This document shows positions 26,913-33,649 of a stretch of 64,000 nucleotides of DNA, one piece after another (position 1 is the stretch's first letter; every line of letters begins with the position of its first letter). The stretch covers positions 1,798,001 through 1,862,000 of the forward strand of contig OZ245730.1 of assembly GCA_965227145.1 (NCBI GenBank), written 5' to 3'. The notes under the pieces were generated by a model that was not told the origin of the DNA, ran no database searches, and saw only the letters and a list, made by a program, of their open reading frames with translations. A program made the position numbers and the translations under genes. This DNA is from JACKAQ01 sp965227145. GTDB lineage: Bacteria; Calditrichota; Calditrichia; RBG-13-44-9; J075.

Positions 26913-27081
26913 TATCCCGAAGCATTTCAAAATATAACCAAAAACACTATCCTAAATTTTATTACGCCAGTGAAACCATGTTTTGATTAAATAGGGATTG
27001 GCAAAAATGTATTCTGGCGGTCAGTTTAAAAACGTTAGACAGTTTTTTTGTCGCATATACTAAAATTAAAGAGAATTGAAA

Positions 27082-28110
27082 ATGGGGAAAAATATCATAT
27101 TATTAACGGCGATACTTTTAATAAACAATATCGATAGCTATGCTCAGAAAACAACATATTATACAAGTTTCCATAAATATTTCGAATGTGTGGATACATT
27201 GGGACTGGAAATAGAAGGGATTATAATTGGTGATATTCAAACATTTTTCCCATTACCAAACAACCAATTTCTTTTGAATGATGGCATAGGAGAAAAGTTG
27301 GTTCTGATAAATTTCAACTCGAATGATTACAAAATTATATCGGTTGAAAAAACCATGCCCGGATATGATTTTGAGATATTATCAATACAAAAAGATCCGG
27401 TTGCAGGTTTTTGGGTGCTTGGTTTTCCCAATTACTTTTTCCATTTTGACAGTGAGGGACGCCTGCTTGAACAATTTGTTGACTTGAAAAATCAAAGTAT
27501 AGAACACTTTTTTGTATTCAATTCAATGATTTACGCACTAAACATGCGATCTCCAAATGATATTTTTGTATCACGTATCCATCTTTCGAACAACCGCGAA
27601 GAAAAAATATTTGACATTGATTTCAACAGGGAAATCCGCAATTCAATTTACAGGGTTGTCGGTGGGGGATTTTTGCCTGCTCAAAATGGAAACTTCATTA
27701 TTGCGAATTCTGTAGAGAACAAGATATTCAAATACAACAAATCTGGCATATTATTGACCTCATTTGATAGTAACCTAAATATTTTTGAATCCCCCAAAAC
27801 AGACTTTGGTTCTAACAAAAATGATCTTTTTGAATTCTTTCAACAAAAGAACCCAAGAATAGACATGTTTCAGAAACTGTATTATTTAAATGCAGAAATG
27901 TTAATCGCCAGTTATTTTATTGATCGAAGGGATTATATAGAAATTTTTTCAGATGAAGGTATTGTGTTAACTAAAGATTCCATCTTAATTCCCAAACAAT
28001 TGATTTGCGCTGAAGGTGGATACATATATTTAATCAATGAGCCGGATACAGAGCAACTTCATCATCAGCACTTAAATCACTTTATTACAAAATATAAATT
28101 TCGGTTTTAA
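27082..28110 (+). CDS. 6-bladed beta-propeller protein, exported
   Basis: A 342-residue exported protein with a signal peptide (MGKNIILLTAILLINNIDSYA then Q). The remainder is a repeating pattern of beta strands of the NHL/6-bladed propeller kind found in FCB bacteria (for example DPVAGFWVLGFPNYFFHFDS and FIIANSVENKIFKYNKSG). No lipobox or catalytic motif is visible. Similar propellers in Bacteroides often sit beside small exported peptides (NVEALA-type). It has its own copy of the shared promoter, but no peptide gene like the two downstream units. I chose the ATG at 27082; a TTG lies 6 bp upstream. Confidence 0.7.
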   Translation: MGKNIILLTAILLINNIDSYAQKTTYYTSFHKYFECVDTLGLEIEGIIIGDIQTFFPLPNNQFLLNDGIGEKLVLINFNSNDYKIISVEKTMPGYDFEILSIQKDPVAGFWVLGFPNYFFHFDSEGRLLEQFVDLKNQSIEHFFVFNSMIYALNMRSPNDIFVSRIHLSNNREEKIFDIDFNREIRNSIYRVVGGGFLPAQNGNFIIANSVENKIFKYNKSGILLTSFDSNLNIFESPKTDFGSNKNDLFEFFQQKNPRIDMFQKLYYLNAEMLIASYFIDRRDYIEIFSDEGIVLTKDSILIPKQLICAEGGYIYLINEPDTEQLHHQHLNHFITKYKFRF

Positions 28111-28242
28111 TAAAATGGGAATTTTTACACGCTTGCGAATGTCTTTACCCCAAACTGCCCCCGTTTAATAATCATGGCTGTTTTTGGACGCATTGAATAA
28201 AAATTTACTGTCTTAAAACTCAACCGGCGGGCAAATTTACAC

Positions 28243-28271
28243 TTGACAATCCGGCATCAGTCGGTTATATT
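28243..28271 (+). promoter_or_regulatory. Promoter 2, upstream of exported peptide gene 1
   Basis: TTGACA (28243-28248), a spacer of 17 bp, TATATT (28266-28271). The spacer holds CCGGCATCAGTCGG, a slightly imperfect version of the promoter 1 palindrome. The following 110 bp are nearly identical to the leader after promoter 3. The transcript would have a long 5' leader of about 410 nt before the peptide ATG. Confidence 0.8.
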
Positions 28272-28382
28272 TATCCCGTAGCATTTCAAAAGATAACCCA
28301 ACTTTGTTTTACCGGCACAACAACCGTGGAAAAAAACCATGCTTGTTCTGAGATTAGCTTTTTTTAGATTTCTTTCAGCGAT

Positions 28383-28475
28383 CAGCCCTTCGACAGGCTC
28401 AGGACAGGCTCAACAGCCCTTCGACAGGCTCAGGACAGGCTCAACAGCCCTTCGACAGGCTCAGGACAGGCTCAA
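28383..28475. repeat. 31-bp tandem repeat, three copies, in the leader of unit 1
   Basis: Copies start at 28383, 28414 and 28445, with a partial fourth at 28476; each reads CAGCCCTTCGACAGGCTCAG then GACAGGCTCAA. It sits in the same leader position as the 7-bp array of unit 2. Relatives of the CCTTCGACAGGCTCAGG core occur at 8430-8455 and 41050-41072. Confidence 0.9.
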
Positions 28476-28583
28476 CAGCGATCAGCGATCGTCGTTGGTC
28501 CTTGTTTCTCTTTTCGCTTTTCAGCCTTTTCCCTTTTTACTTTTACCTTTTTACTTGTTTTACCCTCCCTTTAAGCACAGAAA

Positions 28584-28685
28584 ATGCAAACACTTACTTC
28601 TTTTGGGATGACTGGTTTGGTTAGTTTGTGGAGCGTCTTGTTTTACGTATTCATTAATAAACCTAACCAACTTACAATGGAGTGA
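28584..28685 (+). CDS. Possible 33-codon upstream ORF before peptide gene 1
   Basis: A short frame begins MQTLTSFGMTGLVS and stops at a TGA (28683-28685), 4 bp before the peptide ATG. The same beginning (MQTLTSFGMIGLVS) is present in unit 2, where no stop intervenes and the frame runs into the peptide. No ribosome binding site is seen before its ATG. Conservation may simply reflect the recent duplication of the DNA, so translation is uncertain. Confidence 0.35.
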   Translation: MQTLTSFGMTGLVSLWSVLFYVFINKPNQLTME

Positions 28686-28689
28686 AAAA

Positions 28690-28881
28690 ATGAGTAAGCT
28701 AAAAAAAGCTATCTTGATTGTGTTTACATCCTTTTTTGTCGTGGGTCATTTAGTTCATCCAACACTCACAGCTTCAACGGGTGATGAAGAAGTAAAACTT
28801 GAAACTTATGATCCTCAAAGTAATTGGTGTAACCCGCCTGAAGACAGATGTGTTGTTGTCAATCCTGATGAAGATCAGTAA
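28690..28881 (+). CDS. Small exported peptide precursor 1 (MSKLKKA family)
   Basis: A 63-residue protein. The first 28 residues form a signal peptide (MSKLKKAILIVFTSFFVVGH, cleavage near TLTA), and the mature part is acidic with two cysteines (C47 and C54) and ends NPDEDQ. The N-terminus is shared with the peptide encoded at 31127-31399, while the mature parts differ. A GGAG site lies 7 bp before the ATG. A terminator-like hairpin follows at once, so the peptide may be made in excess over the propeller behind it. The function is unknown; it could be a signal, toxin or propeller ligand. Confidence 0.7.
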   Translation: MSKLKKAILIVFTSFFVVGHLVHPTLTASTGDEEVKLETYDPQSNWCNPPEDRCVVVNPDEDQ

Positions 28882-28895
28882 TTCTCATATTAAAG

Positions 28896-28937
28896 AAATG
28901 GGAGGTGGAATATTTTACCTCCCATTTCATCTTTTTA
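28896..28937 (+). terminator. Rho-independent terminator or attenuator after peptide gene 1
   Basis: A perfect 11-bp stem (AAATGGGAGGT pairing with ACCTCCCATTT, 10-nt loop) is followed by a CTTTTT tract. It lies between the peptide stop and the propeller start, so it probably limits read-through. Confidence 0.85.
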
Positions 28938-28940
28938 ACT

Positions 28941-30077
28941 ATGGATGAAAATATGAATAACTTAAACTCATACTTTCGATATATCTTTATCATTTATTGC
29001 TTTTGTTGTTTTTATGCATGTCAAACAGAACAAAGAAACAAAAGCGATGTACTACATATCAGCAATCCAAGCCATTTACTTAGTTATATGCAATTATCAG
29101 ATACCTTGATTTTGGACGAATCCCAATTCAAAATCGGGAATATTTTTAACAACCATAATATAGTCAATAGCTCCGGTGAAATATTTATATTGGATAGGCA
29201 TAATAATTGTTTTATCAGGTTCAGCAATAGTGGGAAATTCTTAGGATTTGTTGGAAAAAAAGGCAGGGGGCCGGGTGAATATCTTAGCCCTTTTAGTTTA
29301 TCTTTTGATTTGCAGAATAATATTTATATTGCAGATAAATCTAAACAAAGTACTATCGTTTATGATTCAACGGGTCGGTTTCTATACGAGGTCACTCATA
29401 TAGATGGATTGTTCAATGGTGGAGAATTGCAGTTTGTTAATAATCTAAGAATTTTATGTATGTATCAACCACAAAGTAAAAATTTCTATAAAAATATGAA
29501 CCTCTTTCATTTTTTAGATAAGGATTTGAATATCGAACGTTCTTTAACCATCGATTATCCTGAGCTACACCATCAATTTGATTTGAAAGCTTTTTTAAAT
29601 CCGGACTGGGTAGTTTGTAATGAACATATATTTGTCAATTTCAAAGGTTTACCAGAGGTATACCAATACAAACATACCGGAAAATTAGTTCGTGTGATCG
29701 ATTTAAATGTAAGTGATTTTCAAATTATTGATAAAAAAGCCCCTGCTGATATTGACATTATTGCGTTAATCAGGTTCTATGGATATTATCATAACTCTTA
29801 CGAACTTTACCTATTCAAAGATAAATATTTATTGTATCTGTTTTATAAGGATGAATTTCCGAACGATGTCGAAATTCAACCCTTTAAGAGCAGTCTATAT
29901 CGAAAGTATTTTTACGCGATTTGCGATACTAGTGGGGCGATTATTAAACTTCAAAAGAACATCCTACCCGGAAAGCCCCTTTATTGTACCAAGAACGGGA
30001 TGCTGTACATCCTGCTATCCGACGAACCCGAAAACCGCAAGATAGGTGTTTATGAAATCGTATTGGAAGAAATTTAG
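28941..30077 (+). CDS. 6-bladed beta-propeller lipoprotein
   Basis: About 378 residues. The N-terminus has a lipoprotein signal (IFIIYCFCCFYAC, lipidated Cys likely in FYAC), followed by a propeller region containing GFVGKKGRGPGEYLSPFSLS, a signature of this family in FCB genomes. The start may be the ATG at 28941 or 28953; one at 28905 lies inside the terminator stem and is unlikely. The gene comes after peptide 1 and its terminator, and the thioredoxin-like gene overlaps its end by 26 bp. The role is unknown. The membrane-anchored propeller could bind the exported peptide. Confidence 0.72.
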   Translation: MDENMNNLNSYFRYIFIIYCFCCFYACQTEQRNKSDVLHISNPSHLLSYMQLSDTLILDESQFKIGNIFNNHNIVNSSGEIFILDRHNNCFIRFSNSGKFLGFVGKKGRGPGEYLSPFSLSFDLQNNIYIADKSKQSTIVYDSTGRFLYEVTHIDGLFNGGELQFVNNLRILCMYQPQSKNFYKNMNLFHFLDKDLNIERSLTIDYPELHHQFDLKAFLNPDWVVCNEHIFVNFKGLPEVYQYKHTGKLVRVIDLNVSDFQIIDKKAPADIDIIALIRFYGYYHNSYELYLFKDKYLLYLFYKDEFPNDVEIQPFKSSLYRKYFYAICDTSGAIIKLQKNILPGKPLYCTKNGMLYILLSDEPENRKIGVYEIVLEEI

Positions 30078-30549
30078 CCTTTTTGCTGTGATGCTGCTGG
30101 CAATTCCGGGTTGCCAATCGCAACAAAGCGCCAAAGCAAAACCAGATTGGCAGTCCTTTATAGCAGCACATGCTTTGGAGACTTACGAATATCTGTTTAT
30201 TATCCATATTTCGCCGCATGATTGTATGGGGTGTTTGCATCCGTTAGAACATTTAAAACAATTGCAGGAACGCATAAATGCAAATGGAGAAAATACATTG
30301 GTAATGATCTTCAGCGAGGATAGCGAGGCGTTCTGGAATATTTACAACAGTTTTCAATTATCGGCTACTTTTGTTGACGCAGATGAACTTGCAGAATTGT
30401 GTTTGCCTGCGTTGAAAACCACACCTTATTGTTATTTTATGGATTTGCGTAACAAACGGCTCATTTATCACGACGCGCTTCCCAAAGAGGAAGTCACTTT
30501 TCTGGCGTTGACCAATTTGGTGGAAAAATATTCCGGAGTTTTGTTTTAG
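30052..30549 (+). CDS. Thioredoxin-fold lipoprotein with CxxC
   Basis: A 165-residue lipoprotein (LLAIPGC, lipidated Cys about 22) with ISPHDCMGCLHPLEHL: a CMGC redox motif at the start of a helix after a beta strand, as in thioredoxin-fold proteins. A later stretch TTPYCYFMDLRNKR fits the cis-Pro strand. It is probably a periplasmic thiol-disulfide protein. The position next to exported cysteine peptides suggests that it reduces, forms or isomerises their disulfides; this is inference. The ATG at 30052 has AGG 5 bp upstream, and the gene overlaps the propeller. It is followed after 2 bp by a broken RND start. Confidence 0.75.
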   Translation: MKSYWKKFSLFAVMLLAIPGCQSQQSAKAKPDWQSFIAAHALETYEYLFIIHISPHDCMGCLHPLEHLKQLQERINANGENTLVMIFSEDSEAFWNIYNSFQLSATFVDADELAELCLPALKTTPYCYFMDLRNKRLIYHDALPKEEVTFLALTNLVEKYSGVLF

Positions 30550-30551
30550 CC

Positions 30552-30680
30552 ATGCCCATCTCCCAAACCGCCGTCCGACGCCCGATAACCACGGTCATGT
30601 TTTTTGTCGCCGTGGTGTTGCTGGTCGTTATTTCCCTGCAACAGCTGGCGGAAGGCAAATTACAAAGTCAATCTCTGTAA
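30552..30680 (+). pseudogene. Truncated 5' fragment of the RND permease gene
   Basis: The first 33 codons (MPISQTAVRRPITTVMFFVA..) match the start of the RND permease at 37681 at 91 of 99 bases; then the match stops abruptly after CTGGCG and the frame ends in EGKLQSQSL. Similarity starts exactly at the ATG. It is a relic of a duplication or rearrangement and cannot make a transporter. Confidence 0.92.
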
Positions 30681-30709
30681 TTACGGAGATCATCTCTGTA
30701 TTTACAGAG
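30673..30709. promoter_or_regulatory. Two 16-bp operator-like palindromes 21 bp apart
   Basis: CTCTGTAATTACGGAG (30673-30688) and CTCTGTATTTACAGAG (30694-30709) are inverted repeats; the second is perfect. Their start-to-start distance is exactly 21 bp, two helical turns. They end 30 bp before the -35 box of promoter 3, so they may bind a dimeric regulator of peptide unit 2. Confidence 0.6.
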
Positions 30710-30739
30710 AAAATTCTCTCAAAACTCAGTAAATACTGA

Positions 30740-30768
30740 TTGACAATCAGGTATCAGTCGGTTAACTT
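30740..30768 (+). promoter_or_regulatory. Promoter 3, upstream of exported peptide gene 2
   Basis: TTGACA (30740-30745), 17-bp spacer, TAACTT (30763-30768). The next 100 bp match the leader of promoter 2 with few differences. The spacer palindrome is less well kept here (AGGTATCAGTCGG), and the upstream sequence carries the paired palindromes instead. Confidence 0.75.
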
Positions 30769-30870
30769 TATCACGTAGCATTTCAAAAGATAACCCAACA
30801 TTGTTTTACCGGCACAACATCCGTGGAAAAAAACCATGCTTGTTTTGAGATCAGCTTTTTTTAGATTCCT

Positions 30871-30954
30871 TTCAGCGTTCAGCGTTCAGCGTTCAGCGTT
30901 CAGCGTTCAGCGTTCAGCGTTCAGCGTTCAGCGTTCAGCGTTCAGCGTTCGGCG
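30871..30954. repeat. 7-bp tandem repeat (TTCAGCG), 12 copies, in the leader of unit 2
   Basis: A run of TTCAGCG units, the last changed to TTCGGCG. It lies in the same position of the leader as the 31-bp array in unit 1, so this site in the leader appears prone to slippage. The copy number could vary between cells. Confidence 0.9.
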
Positions 30955-31126
30955 TTCTGGTTTTTTCCTTTTTCCTTTCGCCTTTTTCCTTGTCTTACCC
31001 TCCCGATAAATACAAAAAATGCAAACACTTACTTCTTTTGGGATGATTGGTTTGGTTAGCTGTAGCAGAGTATGGCTCTCTATTATAATTCAAAAAAACC
31101 TAACCAAACCAAAATGGAGTGAAAAA

Positions 31127-31399
31127 ATGAGTAAGCTAAAAAAAGCCACTTTGATTGTGTTTACTATGCTGTTTATCTTTAACTTGCAGATTAACACCTC
31201 CATTACGGAAGGTCTGAACGGGGACTTCTCCCTGGCGCAGATGGCAGAGAATATTTTTATCCAGTCAGCTTATGCAACGGGTGGCTATCCCCCTTATTGT
31301 CAAGCAGCATTAGCTGAGTGTATAGCATCATGTCCAGGATATCTCTCACCTTGGTGTGAAATCGGTTGTGCGATTGGCTATCTCTCATGTGGAGGCTAA
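31127..31399 (+). CDS. Small exported cysteine-rich peptide precursor 2 (MSKLKKA family)
   Basis: A 90-residue precursor. It has an N-terminal signal (MSKLKKATLIVFTMLFIFNL), a spacer ending in QSAYA before TGGYPPYC, and a C-terminal domain with six cysteines (C58, C65, C69, C77, C81, C88). The spacing is C-X6-C-X3-C-X7-C-X3-C-X6-C, symmetric about the centre with twin CX3C motifs, which suggests a disulfide-bonded helical hairpin. A second cleavage after AYA is plausible. Precursors with a long leader and a short mature part are known beside beta-propellers in Bacteroidetes (NVEALA-type); family membership here is inference. GGAG lies 7 bp before the ATG. An in-frame longer start exists at 31019. 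Confidence 0.72.
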   Translation: MSKLKKATLIVFTMLFIFNLQINTSITEGLNGDFSLAQMAENIFIQSAYATGGYPPYCQAALAECIASCPGYLSPWCEIGCAIGYLSCGG

Positions 31400-31420
31400 T
31401 TTAAGATTTGATTAATACAA

Positions 31421-31452
31421 GTTTTTCCCCATAAGTTATTATGGGGAAAAAC
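31421..31452 (+). terminator. Strong hairpin after peptide gene 2
   Basis: A perfect 14-bp stem (GTTTTTCCCCATAA with TTATGGGGAAAAAC) and a 4-nt loop lie 21 bp past the peptide stop. No T-run follows, so it may be an RNA-stabilising or partial termination structure rather than a complete terminator. It takes the same position as the terminator of unit 1. Confidence 0.6.
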
Positions 31453-31494
31453 ACTTAATCAATTAACGTATCAAAAAAAGTGAGATTTAAACCT

Positions 31495-32661
31495 ATGATA
31501 AACATTTGTGAGAAAAATTTTCATTTTATTAAAATTTACTTTGTAAATCTTCCGAAATATTTTTTTGTTTTTTGTCGAGGTTGTATTCAACCACTAATAT
31601 TTCTTTTTATCTGTTTAATTATTACAAATAGTTGCGACAATTTTAATTCAACTAAAAATCCCCAAAGACAAGGTTATTCTGAACCTATATTTGATAACAC
31701 CTCGGGTAAGGCAGATGGGGTAAGACATCTTTTCACTATATCCAATGACTCCTCTGTTGTATTAAGTCGTGTGGAGGAGATGGTTGTTGACGCAATTAAT
31801 CCTTTCCAATTATATGTCTTAGACAAAGGCTCGTATCAGGTTAAGTTGTTTGATAAAAATGGCAAAGAAAAAAAGACTGGAGGGGCACGAGGACGGGGAG
31901 CGGGAGAGTTTGAAAATCCTATTCAGCTTGGAATATTGAAAGAAACATTGTTTGTAACAGAACAAAATTCACCACGGGCACACGCTTTTAACAGAGAATT
32001 AGAATACCAAAATGATTATTTCCTTGAAATCATTCCAATAAGCCTTGCTCCTTTCAGCGACAGCTTATTGGTACTATGTGGGGTCTATTTAGGAAAAGGT
32101 ATGAACAATAAGCAACCAGACAAAGCCTTTGGTGTTGATGTGGGAACTTTTTCCCCTTTTTCGTTGAAATTTCTCAACTGGCTACAACCGGATTTTCCAT
32201 TACCCGAACCAGTAAAAAATTATCCATCTAAGGCTAATAACTATACCAATTTTTTGTGGGAAGCTGCTACAATAGCAGCTAAAGCAGACACGGTTTGGGC
32301 TGTTTTATATTATCAGAACAAAGTGTTTTGTTTTACAGAAAATGAAGTTTTGTGGGAACGTTCCATAAAAAATCTCCCTGAATATGATGCGGGAGATAGT
32401 CGAACAGGCATGCTTTTACCTGTAAAGAAAATATTTAGGGATATAACCGTAGACCAAAGTGGTAATAGTTATATTCTTACCGGTTCTTATGGAAATGAAG
32501 CAAACAGAACGATAATCGTTTTAGACAGAGAAGGGAATCAAGATAGGAATGTAACATTACCTTTCAGTGCCTTTAAAATTGTTTATGCTCATCCTGACAG
32601 AATTTATGCAATTGGCATTGATCAAGAATCAATTCATTGTTACGTGTTAATATATGACTAA
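31495..32661 (+). CDS. 6-bladed beta-propeller lipoprotein (unit 2)
   Basis: About 388 residues. A lipoprotein signal (LIFLFICLIITNSC) precedes a propeller domain with the family motif GGARGRGAGEFENPIQLGI, parallel to GKKGRGPGEY in the unit 1 protein. Later strands (DITVDQSGNSYILTGSYGNE) fit the NHL-like pattern. I chose the ATG at 31495; a GTG at 31480 is also possible. The ABC ATPase gene overlaps its last codons, which suggests translational coupling. The protein is probably held on the outer face of a membrane. The function is unknown. Confidence 0.72.
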   Translation: MINICEKNFHFIKIYFVNLPKYFFVFCRGCIQPLIFLFICLIITNSCDNFNSTKNPQRQGYSEPIFDNTSGKADGVRHLFTISNDSSVVLSRVEEMVVDAINPFQLYVLDKGSYQVKLFDKNGKEKKTGGARGRGAGEFENPIQLGILKETLFVTEQNSPRAHAFNRELEYQNDYFLEIIPISLAPFSDSLLVLCGVYLGKGMNNKQPDKAFGVDVGTFSPFSLKFLNWLQPDFPLPEPVKNYPSKANNYTNFLWEAATIAAKADTVWAVLYYQNKVFCFTENEVLWERSIKNLPEYDAGDSRTGMLLPVKKIFRDITVDQSGNSYILTGSYGNEANRTIIVLDREGNQDRNVTLPFSAFKIVYAHPDRIYAIGIDQESIHCYVLIYD

Positions 32662-33649
32662 GTCTATGTATGAGACTGATTTAGAAACAGAAATTTATCA
32701 CTACAAGGTCAACGAGTTAACTATGCAAAACAACACTGTGGTTGAGATTGTTAATTTAGAAAAAAAATACATACACAAAGGAAAACGAATATTTGCATTA
32801 GATAACGTTACTTTTTCTGTAAAAAGAGGAGAAGTTTTTGCCATTTTGGGACCTAATGGGGCTGGAAAAACGACTATGATAAAATTATTGTTAAATTTTG
32901 TTTTCCCTAATAAAGGAAAATTAAGAATAAATGGATTATGTGTTACAAATCCTCTTGCTCGTGAGAAAGTTGGATATGTGCCAGAAGATTTATCTATGCC
33001 TGATTTCGTAAATGCGGCCAAACTTTTGAAATTTTTGGCTGATTTAAGTGCTTGCTCCTCTCAACAAAGCTCAGTAAAAATAAATGATCTACTAAACATT
33101 TCTGGGTTATTAGAAGCAAATTTTCCCATAAATATGTATTCAAAAGGAATGAAACGTCGTTTGAGCATTATCCAATCCTTGGTTCATCAACCCAACTTAT
33201 TGCTTTTGGATGAGCCAACAGATGGATTAGACCCGATAGAGCGTCAAAGAGTGCTTGATATGCTGATAAATTTCAGAAACCAAGGAGGCACAATTCTTCT
33301 CTGTTCACACATCTTATCAGAGGTAGAAACACTATGTGATCGTTATATTTTCCTTGATCGGGGACGCTTAGTTCATCAAGGATCTCGTTTAGAAATTAAT
33401 ATGAAGCAATATGTTATTACTTTAACATTGCCAATACCTGAGAACCTTTTGTATGAACTTTCCCAAAAATGGGATTTAGAAAAATCGACACATCAGTTAA
33501 AGGTCACAATTACCGACAAAAATCAATTAAATCTCGCTTTGTCATGGTTAAATAAATTCAATCTTCGTCCTGACAATGTTGTCTCACAAAATATGGACCT
33601 GAAATCATTATTCTTACAGTTTTTTAAAAACAGGATAGATGAACAATGA
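32654..33649 (+). CDS. ABC transporter ATP-binding protein
   Basis: A 331-residue ATPase of the CcmA/drug-export type. Walker A is GPNGAGKTT, the signature is YSKGMKRRLS, and Walker B is LLLLDEPTDGLDP, followed by the H-loop LLCSHILSEVE. The C-terminal 100 residues are a regulatory extension. The start at 32654 overlaps the propeller stop by 8 bp, but a later Met (MQNNTVVEIVNLEKKY, about residue 24) is closer to the usual family start. The permease starts within its stop codon. The cargo may be the cysteine peptide, or the pump may give self-protection; both are inference. Confidence 0.88.
   Translation: MTKSMYETDLETEIYHYKVNELTMQNNTVVEIVNLEKKYIHKGKRIFALDNVTFSVKRGEVFAILGPNGAGKTTMIKLLLNFVFPNKGKLRINGLCVTNPLAREKVGYVPEDLSMPDFVNAAKLLKFLADLSACSSQQSSVKINDLLNISGLLEANFPINMYSKGMKRRLSIIQSLVHQPNLLLLDEPTDGLDPIERQRVLDMLINFRNQGGTILLCSHILSEVETLCDRYIFLDRGRLVHQGSRLEINMKQYVITLTLPIPENLLYELSQKWDLEKSTHQLKVTITDKNQLNLALSWLNKFNLRPDNVVSQNMDLKSLFLQFFKNRIDEQ

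Larger units (their letters stand above)
26498..27081. other. Non-coding stretch: palindromic tandem array plus promoter 1
   Basis: No gene of normal size. It contains the 41-bp palindromic array (26598-26826), promoter 1 (26884-26912) and an 18-codon open frame at 27007-27063 (MYSGGQFKNVRQFFCRIY) whose coding status is unknown. It marks the left edge of the AT-rich accessory block. Confidence 0.55.
28111..28689. other. Non-coding leader region of peptide unit 1
   Basis: After the first propeller gene comes about 130 bp of AT-rich sequence, then promoter 2 (28243), a leader shared with unit 2, a 31-bp tandem repeat (28383-28475), a pyrimidine-rich tract and a 33-codon upstream frame (28584-28685). 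The 90-codon frame across the repeats is an artefact of the repeat and is not called. Confidence 0.6.

Noticed and set aside
28339..28611. Plus-strand frame of 90 codons in the leader of peptide unit 1
   Set aside because: It is made of the 31-bp tandem repeat and pyrimidine tracts, and unit 2 does not preserve it.
31421..31452. Complete Rho-independent terminator after peptide gene 2
   Set aside because: The stem is strong but no T-run follows it on the plus strand; I keep it only as a hairpin of uncertain effect.
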